Shown here: positions 28,001 through 40,000 of the stretch, piece by piece | Position numbering within the stretch: position 1 is the stretch's first letter | Layout of the letters: each line of letters starts with the position of its first letter | Source of the DNA: Plazaster borealis | Lineage: Eukaryota > Echinodermata > Asteroidea > Forcipulatida > Labidiasteridae | Assembly: GCA_021014325.1 (NCBI GenBank) | Contig: CM037464.1 | Coordinates: forward strand, 6,603,127 to 6,667,126 | DNA length: 64,000 nucleotides | Reading direction: 5' to 3' | Program-made: the position numbers and the translations under genes | The notes under the pieces: generated by a model | What the model was told of the DNA's origin: nothing | What the model saw: only the letters and a program-made list of their open reading frames with translations | Database searches by the model: none

Positions 28001-31000
28001 TATGTTTACCTTGACTCCGACTTTTCCTTTGCTGGCAAAGAAGGTACCAACAAACTCCACTGGCTCCCCCATCATGACCCGCGTTGCCAAGGCAACGAAG
28101 TCGTGATCCAAGGTCTTGGAGACAAAGGGGAAGGAGCGAGACACACGTAGATTGCATTCTATCACCTTCAACTGATTGTCCTGAAGTGGAGTTGAGAAAA
28201 GAAACGATTAATTTATGGAGTAAGGGTTGTTATTCTCCCTCGTGAAAGCCCACCATAAAGAGTCCCCAAAATATTTAGACTAAGCAATTTGTTTGCACTT
28301 AAAGGGACACGTTGCCTTCGGATTGGGCGCTTTGGGGCTATAAAAATCGTTTGTTATGAAATTAATATGGTTGGAAAGATGTTTTATAAGTAGAATTTAC
28401 GGATTCACAAAAATATCCTTCAAAATTGTGTGGTTTTCCTTTTACTTTGTGAACTAACGCGGTCGGCCATTTTGTAGAACAACATTTTTTGACTCCGCAA
28501 AATTGAGTGGTCAAACAATGTGGTCACCAGCGGTTGTTTATGTCACGACAATTTGGTAAGAGAGTTTAAAGGTGTTGAGCACACAAATTTGCTTAGCATA
28601 GATAAATCTTGCTTAGCCGAAACAGGTTACCAGCCAAAATATACAACATAAAGTACCTGTGACTGGTCCCCTGCCTCTTTATTTGCTTAGTAAATTAATT
28701 CATTAAGCAGGTTTTTTTCCACTCAACAGCTTTCTGAAATTGGGCCCTGGTGTTCTACAGTAGTCAGGTACCTTTGCGATGAGTTGCAGGTTGTAGGGGC
28801 CATTGACCTCCAGGTTCTGTCCAATCGCCGTCGTGATGCTGAAGATCTTATCCATTGTCTCTTGATTGAGATCTTGAGGTGGCGTGACGAGGGTGGCGTC
28901 TCCCGAGTGCACTCCCGCATTCTCGATGTGTTCCGAGATGGCTATGGCCACGATCTGACCGTCTTTGGCGACAGCGTCAACATCAATCTCCTGTTAAAAT
29001 GCATCACATAAAAACAATTCAAAAAGAGTGTGGACAAGTGTAGTTTATTTGTTTTTTATTTTATTGTTTATCGAGTGTGTTTCAATCCCACTGTTTTTAA
29101 ATTGAGGTTGCAAATATGTTTCTATTCTATTCTAGTTAGACAGAGATTTTCTTTAGGTTTTGGGAAAAGATAATTAATTCCATTCTCAAGTTCGCAATCT
29201 ACAGACCAGCCAGGAAAATTACAACCATGTGTAAAATCTCTTCTGAAGACCAGCAGAGTATACTCTTCGAATCGTTGAGACTACACCGGCTCTTTTCAGA
29301 GCCAACACTCCCACAAAAGAGATTTTACACATGGTTGTACCCGCAAGTACACTATTTATTTATAGTTACTTCTTATTTTTCCACACCATGCAAAGCTTCA
29401 AACAACACTTAGGGATGATAAGATTCACCCAGCGTACCTTGGCCTCTAAGATGAACTTGGAGATGACTACAGGATGATCTCTGCTGACGGCTGTTGCTGT
29501 GCAGAGGTAAGCCTCCAGATCGTGATGGGTGTGAGCTACATTCATTGCAGCTCCGCTCAGTACATAGGATGGGCGTATAAGACATGGGTAGCCAACACGG
29601 TCACAGAATTCCTTAGCAGCCTGTCAAATCAAAAAGGGTCAAGATTAGGATTAAAGCTGGAAGATTTAATCATCTTAAGATTGTATTATCTCCATGCCAC
29701 CAGGACTTTCCAGCCACCTGGACTTTCCAGTGTGTAGCGTGTAAAGGCAGTCACCTATCCAGGCATGATATTTGGTCCTTCGAAAAAAAGTAGGAAAGTT
29801 ATTTTTAGCCTCAGGGCTGACCTTGTTCATATGGTGTAGGGTTTAATACACATTTCAGGCTATTTAATAACAATTTTTCAGGATTTTCCAAGGGCAAAAC
29901 AATTGGAAATCAGACTAATAAAGTAGGAAGAACACCATGCCTGCATAATACGCTTCGTTTCACCCATACAAAGAGCAACAACAGGTTCTGGAAAACTTGC
30001 CTTGTAAAATGCCTTTCTGGGGTTAATGTGTAACCCCTCTGATTTCAGACCTTGGTACTACTGTTAAACAAATGTGGCATACAAGAATGGACAGGCTGCC
30101 ACCATTGTTTCGTCACTGTATTCGGCTCAATGGGAGGTAAGTCCGAGCAATGCAAGATTCCAGCATACCATGGCAGGTTCTGCAAATTATGGTGAGTGCT
30201 TACTCAACTTTCTCACATGACAACATCAAATTCCGGAACTAATTATGAGCGTCTTTGTTGTTTTTCCTTTGTCATATAAAGGTTTCATTGTGGCAACGAT
30301 ATTTTCGAAGGAAAACAATCACTGAAGAAGCTTCAAAAAGTTCTGAAAATTAACATTGAAGTTGGCATTGATTTTTTTTTTAAATACAGTCACTAATTCA
30401 ACGTGCCACATAGTATACGCTTAATATTTTTGGCAAGCAAAATCTCTGTCATGTCAAGACAAGAAATCTTCAGCTTAAAAATGGTCTCACCTCTATGTTA
30501 GTGAGTTCCTTCCACTGAGGTTGGTTCAGTCCGATGGTGTCAAGAAGACGAGAGAACTTGAAGCGGTTCTCCGCAGAATCAATGCTCTCTGGTGATGTTC
30601 CTAGAATTCGACACTGGATTACAAAACAAAATGAAGATATTTGATTACTACATCAGGGATCAAGAATAATATTTCATTTTTCAATATTTCACTTGTCGAT
30701 GGTTTTATAACTGCAGAGAAATTATGTAGTCACAACTAAGCAACTTGGCGAAAAAGCCTGGGACAAAATTAAAGACCGAGTAAACACTATCCGCCCTCGT
30801 CGTAGGGCTCTTTGCATTAATGATCAACAACTAACACTAGCGCTATGTTTAAAAACAAAACAAAGACCGATTATAGCCAGCCTAGGGCAGGCTTAAGATT
30901 TAAGACGGGCTAAAATTATAGGCCATGCTATTGCAATCAGTCTATAATTAAAGAGTGTCTAAGCACGTCTCAAGATAGCCGGCTATAGCACATAGACTTG

Positions 31001-34000
31001 TTTCAGACCGCTTGGTGCAATCCGCCCTGGACTAATTTTGACATGGTCCCTAAAGTCCTGATATCCTACTTTGAAATCCCGCCTGAACAACTCACCTGCT
31101 GACGGTGTAGCTGCATGGCGATGTTGTTGGGTAGCTGACCGCCCATAGACAGTATCACACCCCTCGGATTCTCCACATCGTAGATATCCATGACAACCTC
31201 AAAGGAGATCTCGTCAAAGTACAGCCGGTCGCACATGTCGTAGTCGGTGCTGACGGTCTCTGGGTTGTAGTTCACCATGATTGTTTTTAAGCCAAGCTGT
31301 TGAAAGAAAATCCAAACATTGGTGAAAGGGTTACACAAAGCTCAGTAAATGCAGGGGAGTGAGAGTCATCGCTTACTAAAATGTCTGAAACCATAATCTA
31401 AATTTTACGAGGTATGTTGAAATGATGACATTTCCACCTTTGGTAACCCCTGGAGTTATAGATTTCAAGGAGCTTTTGGAAACAATATCCTCACCGCAAA
31501 AGCAAAGAGCAGCATTTAATTATACATGGAGAAATTAACAGCTACCTTTTTTCACAAGGCAGACATAAACAAGTCTGAATTATGATAAAAGTCTTAAATT
31601 TCTCATCCTTGTAAATGTGAAAAAACCTTGTTTGTATTTTAAAATGGGGCTCTACGGTCAAATTCAGTTTTGTGATGCACTTATTTTCCAATAAATAGAG
31701 TCCTTATGAAAGTGGGAAACAAAAGTACAAGTCTCTAACCTCATATTAAAATGGTTTAAAATGCCATCTGTGGTTTTCAAACTTTCATTCTTAACATGGA
31801 CACCAAGAAATGTGTAGCCACGATTCTGGCTTTGTTTTTGTTGTACGTTGTTGCAGGAGCACTGTACACATTGAAGTGTGTTGCACAGGCAAGTACAGAA
31901 CTGAAGTGAGGATCTGCGATTGTTTTGTGTTTTTCCCCAGTTATTTATAAATTGTTGGTAAATAAATTGAAGTCGGAGAACTTTGCCGTTTAAATTTTAG
32001 TCAAAACTCATGAAGCATACTTTACATGTCAGTGTATAAGCACCGTGTGCAACATGTCAATTTGTAAAGCACTCCTGCAACAACAGACAACAAAAGCAAA
32101 GCCAGAATCATGGGTACACAGTTCTTGGTGTCCATGTTATGAATGAAAACTTAAAAACCACTCTGGAATGAGCTTCCATAGTGCATCCGCTACTCCCCTT
32201 CCTTGGGACACTTTTAAGAAGGCTCTGAAAACTCATCTGTTTGAACATTGACCTACACGTTTAAAGGCACTGGACACGTTTGGTAATTGTCAAAGACTAG
32301 TATTCTCACTTGGTGTATCCCAACATATGCATAAAATAACAAGCCTGTGAAAATTTGGGCTCAATTGGTCATCGAAGTTGCGAGAAAATGATGAAAGAAA
32401 AAAACACCCTTATTGTGCAAATTTGTGTACTTCCAGATAACTGAAAAAGGCATCAGGCCTGAAGTCTTTTAATATTTTAGTGTGAAATCACCTCTTTCTC
32501 AAAAACTACGTTACTTCAGAGGGAGTCGTTTCCTACAATGTTTTATACTATCAACAGCTCTCCGTTACTTGTTAACCAAGTAAGTTTTTATGCTAATATA
32601 TATTTTGAGTAATTACCAAACGTGTCTAGTGCCTTTAACTGTATTATTTGGTTAACTTTCTAGACTCTGTTCAGCGCTGTGTAACCATCTTTGATGAGTA
32701 AAGAGAGCTCTATAGACCCATTGCATATGACATCACACTCTCAAAAAGGAGGCAGATCATTGAACGATAGCTGTTCTCTGTGCGTAAAAACGAGCGCTTG
32801 ACCTCAGCGTACCTGTAGCGTTTCGCGTTATGCAAGGGGAGACCTATTGATTTCTATAGCCCCTTACACAACGCGGAATGCACCTCCGAACAATGCGTGT
32901 CATTTTGGGTGTCAACTCTCTTTTGTGCATGTTTGTATACGATTTTGACACACAAAATGGCAAATAGGATAGGCGCATGCGATTTTGACACCCAAAATGG
33001 CGGATAGGATAGGCGCATGCGAGTACGCTGCGCCTTGTGCAAGGGGTCTATAAATGTATTTATTGTATTGTACTGTATAAGCCGCAGAGCATGTTGAAGG
33101 CCTGAAAATCAATTCATACGCCACGGCTTATGGTCCGAAAATTACGGTACACGTACCTCTCTGAGGGCAGTAATGCATCCCACAGCGCACCAATCAAACT
33201 CCACACTACTTCCGATACGATACACTCCCGATCCAATCACCATGACATAACCACCAGGGAAGTCCAGATCGCTTGACTCTCCGTTGTACGTCAAGTACAG
33301 GTAGTTGGTTGTGGCTGGCCACTCTGCGGCTACAGTGTCGATCTGCTTGATGTGAGGTCGGATGTTGAGGGTGTGACGGGTCGTACGTACAGCTAGCTCA
33401 GTCCTAATAGAGGAACAAGTAACACAGATTGGTTTGGGGAGAAGTAAATTCATGCTATGTGTTAATTTAAAAAAAAAAACATTTTTGTCTGGACAGTAAT
33501 GAAAGAGTTCCACTTAGCTTTAGGTATTTACCACAGTTAAAGTTATTATACAAGATTGGCAAGGATAAAAAACATAATCGTTTAATTTGAGTCTGAAAGC
33601 TTACTGATTAGGAAGTTCATACCAGAACAATTTTTTTCTGTGAAATATTTCCCTCTGAAATGGAGTCATATTCGAGAAAACTGTATCTGAAAACCTAAAA
33701 TAAACGCTGATTTCGGTTGCAACCAAAATTAAGGAAAATGTTCTAACATGCTGAAAATTGTGCATGGTTTTTCACTATTTTCTCCTGACTCACACAACGG
33801 ATTAAGCCCAAATTTTCACAGGTTTGTTATTTCATGTATAGTTGATTACACAAAATATGAACACTGTCTGTGACTATTTTGTCAGCTCTACAAATCCTGT
33901 AAAATACCTATATCAAGTAATCAACCACAAGGGAAACTGACTGAGTAATTATATATACATTTTTTGAGGAACAACGAAAAATTGACTAGAATGCGATTCA

Positions 34001-37000
34001 AACCTGCGACCATTGGGTTTACGTGCAGGTGCTCTACCAACCCAGCTGTCTAGCCATATGTTAGCGGTCTCCCTCATTTTGTCAATATCTTTTGTTCGGG
34101 TGGGGGGGGGGTGGGATGAAGGGAGGAAGGGAGGAACGGCAGACAGAAGTCATACATGTCAACTGTACACCACCATATAGCCAGGGATTGCACCAAGTTT
34201 ATGATACAACCTGGGAAGCAGAAGTAAGAGGATCACCTTATGGGGATGCGACTTTTTCTTTTTAAATATCAAGTAATAAACCACAAGGGAAACTGACTGA
34301 GTAATTATAAATAAATTTGAGGGTGAAAAAAAAAATACAGACTAGAAACAGATTTTATCCTGCAACTCTACATATTACAACTAAAACAAAATTTCCAAGT
34401 CGGAAGTATATTTTAGTCAAAAGAAAGGTGTTCAAAGTTTACTGCGTCATCAACACCAACAATTTTTTTTATCCTACACCCAGAGAAGATTTACACCAAG
34501 CTGTCATCTTTGCCAAACTTACATCTCCACGATTTTGCCGATCTGCTTGTCGGAGAAACCCAGCTGCTTCGCCTCCAGCAAGTTAGCGGCAGTGAGCGTC
34601 ACTCCCCTCACGGCCTCGAGACGCTCAGTGCAATCAACGATCCTGCGGAACTTATGCAAGAACCACGGGTCGATCTTAGTGAGGGAGTAAAGACGATCAA
34701 TGGAATAGCCGGCCTTCAGAGCTGCAGCCAGGACGAAGATACGCTCATCCGTCGGCGCTTGTAAAATCTTTAAAAAAAAGGACAAAATTGAGGAACAGGT
34801 GTGGAATTATGTAAAGGCCACATATTCATCGGACTCTGTTGCCCTGATATTGGCTTTTGTACTCCCGTAGATGTTTGCATTGACATCATCATCTCTTACT
34901 TTGTAGGTAAACAATGCAAGAGATGATGATAATTTCAGTCTTCCCAGTGAGTTTATCTGAAATTCTTCATTCATTTATTTTATTTATTAACTCTGGTTGT
35001 GAAGCCAAGGATTCTCAGAAAAGCAAACTTAACCACTATATAGCCAAGAACCCAATGGAGAGAAGACAAGGAAGGAAGTTTCAGTTTTAGATGTGGGAGG
35101 AAAACCTCAGAGATTCTTACAGGGGAAAACCCATGCAATCAGGTAGGGACTGAAAACCCATGCAGTCAGGTAGGGACTGACAACCCATGCAGTCAGGTAG
35201 GGACTGAAAACCCATGCAGTCAGGTAGGGACTGACAACCCAATCCACATAGTGCCCCCAGCGGGATTTGAACCAGGGTCCTAGAGGTGGAAGGCGAGGAA
35301 AGATACCACTTCTTACCTCGTCTGAGACTTTCTGCACATCACACTCAAAGCCGTTGACGTGCTCGTTAACCATACGCAGTGCCTTCTGGAATGCTTCCTC
35401 GAAGCATCGGCCGACCGCCATCACTTCACCGACACTCTTCATGGAGCTACCGATCTGTCAAATCAAACACAATGAGCTAAGGATAAGATTGTGCTAAGCA
35501 GAAATTAGCAGGAAACCAGTCACTGACATTACATGTGGAATGGTATTCTGGCTGGTCACCTTACCCTGCTAAGCAAAATTGTTTTGTGCTTAGCTACTTT
35601 TTAAATTTCTAACAGGCGTTTTTAATATTTATTAAAACTTTCCACATCTCGCATGCAAACTTAACATCTATCAACTCGTTATGGTATCCTCTGGTAATAT
35701 TATAGGTTCTAACTGCCTCCAGCTTTTTCTAATTTTTTGTTTATGAGAGATCGCCACACATCACAAGGCCGGACGGCCACTTCGAGATGAGGGCTACACT
35801 TAACCGATTTGGGCTATCGTCCCAAATCAACTGCCACCAGGGGCACATTGCCACCTACTCGAGGACTGAAACAGGGTTACCCTCTTCACAGTCCGTAAGG
35901 ATAAAGGCATGGGTATCATCCACTAGGAGCCTTGCTGGTAGAGCAGAATGCACTACCTTCCCAACTTTTTACGAGGCAATTATGTTTAAGTGACTTGCTC
36001 AAGGGCACAAGTGTCATGACCGTGTATCGAACCCACACTCTGCTGCTGACAACATCAGAGCTTGGATCCGGTGAACTAGACCGCTCGGCCACGACATGCC
36101 ATGCCATGCCAACAGGCAAGTTTGGTAGTCTAGTTGTAAGACGTCTGCTCTAGAATTGGTCAAGGTTGTGGGTATGCTGTACCCACTGCTAAAATGTAGA
36201 ATTGGAACTGCCTCTAGGTACTGGGCAAGTTTGGTGGTCTAATGGTAAGACATCTGCTCTAGAATGGCAAAGGTCTTGGGTTCGAATCCCACCCGAGTGA
36301 TATGCCTGTGGATATTACACAACTTAACACTGAGACAGTTCAAACATACCGTCTTGCTGACTTTTGTGAATTTCTTCAGATCCCAGCGGGGGATCTTGAC
36401 CACCAGATAATCCAGACTGGGCTCGAAGCAGGCAGTGGTGACGCCCGTCACAGAGTTGGTCAGCTGTGGTAGCGAGATACCGAGCGACAGCTTAGCTGCA
36501 ATGTAGGCAAGTGGGTAACCGGTGGCTTTACTGGCCAGTGCTGAGCTCCGTGAGAGGCGAGCGTTGACCTCAATGATGAAGTACTGTACGTGGGAAAAAA
36601 ATTACCAATTTACTTGATTGATAAACAGACAGACAGTTCATGTCACATACCTTTGGATATAAAAATGAATGCTTCTGTTACAGGCATGATATCTGGTCCT
36701 TGGAAAAAAGTAGGAATACTTTATCAAGTACAAAGGCTGACCTACATGTATACATAGTGTAGGCTATAGACTGTGCAAGTCTCGCGCTCATTCGAACATC
36801 CGGGACCATAGTGGTCCCAACTTTATGGAGTTTTACGTGGGCGATATTTTGTTTCGTCAATTATTTTAGTTTAACGTAGTTTATGAGTATGAAAATTATA
36901 TGTGTTGTTGGGAATGTAATACTTAGTGATAAAAAATATGAAAGTAAAATCAATTCAACAATGTAACGAAGAAAACCCGAGAATTAAACTTGACCTCAGC

Positions 37001-40000
37001 TTCCGGTTACTGCAAAAAATTAAGAATTTTGTGCTCACCTCCGATAACAAAACTTATGTAAACGCTTGTTTTGGATGCGCGATGATAATCGCCAGATGCT
37101 GTAATTGCAACGCGAGGCCTTTTCATAGCAGTCTATGGTTGTTGAGGCATCATCGTCCTTTATAAACTGCGCCAAGCGTTAATTTTACGCCCGTGTGACC
37201 TTTGCGAATCCGCGTAAGGGGTTTCTAAAAAGTTAAGATCAAACAGCATCCTTGTCCAAGAGTTTGAATTATGTTTAAATAATAATTAACACATTATTTG
37301 TGTATTTATTATAAAAGCTTAGAGTAATTTTATAAACATGTAATGAGTATTTTTGTTGTTCAGATTTTGTCGTTAGATATAATTTAAAACACAGATTTGA
37401 TTTCAGAAAAAAATAAGTTCTTCGGTTGACGTGTTTTCTCGTTCCGATACGCGCGAGACTTGCACAGTCTATTTAATCACCGTTTTTTCAGATTTTTCCA
37501 AGGGCAAAAAATCGGAAAAACAGACTAAAGTAGGAAGAATACCATTCCTGTTCTGTTACCAAACCCCCCCCCCCACAAAAATGTAATACATTATTTTCAA
37601 TTCCCTACAACTTGTTATACATTTTACTTTGTAGCTGCCACACCTGTGGTTTGTGGTTTTTTAAACTGTGAAGACCGGTTGTAGTGTTCTATTTCTAATC
37701 CTGATCATCCCAGAAAGTGTGTTGACATTTGCTTCTTTTACAGATTGGCTCATAGTTTTGATTGGAATCGGTACAAACAGTTAACTGGAAGTCACAAGTT
37801 CCGCCTAACCGTTTAGAAAAATAAATGTAGATGCTCAACTCTACAGAGAGTAGGCCATTTTCAGTTTAATGGCCGTCCCCAAATTATTATTATTATCATC
37901 GACTCTTATATAGCGCAATTCCAAAGAATGATCATTGCGCTTCAAACACAGAGCTGCCAACATTGGATTTTGAAAATCCGGAAGATTTTATTTTCACGAT
38001 CGTCAAATTGCGCAAATACTTCACATGCACGATCGCCAAATTGCGCAAATTATTCCTGCACTATCGGCATATTGCGCACACTATTCCTGCACTATTGGCA
38101 AATTGCGCAAACTATTCCTGCACGATAAGCCGATTGCACAAACAAAAATTCCTGCACGATCGGCAATTGCACAAACTATTCCCGCAAGATCGACTGATTG
38201 TGCAAACATTTTTGTGCAAATCATTTCAGCACGAACAAAACCACTGATCCTGAACTAAAAATCCATCCACTTTGTGCACGATCGCCCGATAGCTTGTACT
38301 TGGAATGCGAGTTTCAGATGTGCGTTCGTTTTTTTTTTTAACTCTCTGATCGGTCTCCTATCACGCTGTTTGTTTCAACATCCAAAAAATTGTCAACCTC
38401 GGGCCCCTGATGGACAATGTACAATAATATCTCTCATGATAGCGCGGGGTCAACTCAATTATTGAGTCTTGGATACAAGGTTCCGTTCATCGACTAAAAA
38501 ATGTAGTCAGGATGCCCTGCGACACAGAGAAAAATGCACGCGAAATGCCGTTACGAAATAGCTGACTTCTGGGTACCAGTCGCTGCACACTTTTAATACA
38601 AAAAGATCGATCTACTAGCGCACGAAACTACGGTTAGAACGACTTTTCTGCGCATCTATGCAATTAAATATGCAAGCGCGCAACCGTTATAAACACACAC
38701 GGACGGACGACGGCTGAGGGCTAGGAAATTTGTCAATTTTATTACTTTTTTCATTAGCAGGTTGGGAATCCGGGAGATTTTGACTGCTTGCGGGATGTCG
38801 GAAGATTGCCGTCAAAAACGGGAGTCTTCCGCAAAATCCGGAAGAGTTGGCAGCTCTGCAAACATTATTACCCCCTGGTCACTGGGCCAAATATTTCATT
38901 CCTTAAACCATCTCAGCTCCCTGGGGAGTATACAGCCTGTGCTGCCAAGTATGTAGCGCACTAAGCTAAATCAATCACAAGAACCATCTCTACCCTCACA
39001 GGTACCCATTTACCCCTGGGTGATGAGAAGCAATTATAGTGAAGTGTCTTGCTCAAGGACTCAAGTGTCATGACCGGGATTCGAACCCACACCCTGATGA
39101 CCCAGCAACCAGAAAAAATAAACGTAGATGCACAACTCTACGGAGAGTAGACCATTTTCAGTTTAACGGCCATCCCTAGATCACAAGGAGCTAATAGGTA
39201 CCTCTTGTGAGAGTGGATTCAGAGCGTACTGTATGTTACACTCTCCAACCACGCCAAGATGACGTATGACTTTAATGGCTGCTGTCCGCAGTAAGTTGTA
39301 CTCGATGTTTGACAGCGTCTGACTAGGGGCAACGACGATAGATTCACCAGTGTGTATGCCGAGAGGGTCCACGTTCTCCATGTTACACACCTGTCAAATT
39401 AATAATAATAATAATAATAATAAATCATTCTTGTAAAGCGCATTCCGTCCATGGCAAGACCCCAATGCGCTGTACAGGCATCAAACTTACTTAAAGGCGG
39501 GTATACTTTTGGTAATTGTCAAAGACCAGTATCCTCACTTGGTGTATCCCAACATATGCATACCATTACGAACCTGTGATCATTTTGGCTCAAATGGTCA
39601 TCGAAGTTGCAAGAAAATAAAGAAAGAAAAAAGCCTGAAATTGGGATCCAGATCTTAGGAGGCAAGTTGAAATGATGACATTTCCACCTTTTCATAACCC
39701 CCTGGAGTTATAGATTCCAAGGAGCTTTTGGGAACAGTATCCTCAGCACTAGAGAAGTAGATCAAAGAGAAAGACTTATTTTATATGGAGGAAATTAGAG
39801 CATTTTTTGTTTACTGGGCCAACTTTAAAGAGTCTGAATTCAGATAAAAGTCTGACATTTCTCATTCCTGGATATATCGAGTACACACGACATTGGATTT
39901 CCATCATATTGATATATATCGATTGTTGAAAAAATATTATATCGATGAACCTTAGGGACCATGGATAAATTAAGAACGCGTTCGCATGCGTGCCGACGCG

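Noticed and set aside
32854..33124. Short minus-strand frames with a repeated H-A-P-I-L sequence
   Set aside because: Produced by the duplicated 44-bp unit inside an inverted-repeat element.
36229..36300. Candidate tRNA gene (A-box- and B-box-like sequences)
   Set aside because: It does not form a convincing acceptor stem and continues into a body shared with other copies, so it is called a SINE head. The same applies to heads near 5390, 13230, 43590, 50310 and 57540.
37963..38258. Cys/His-rich predicted peptides (C-A-N-Y, H-K-L-F types) suggesting a zinc-binding protein
   Set aside because: They are frames through the ~30-bp minisatellite inside the 910-bp foldback element.
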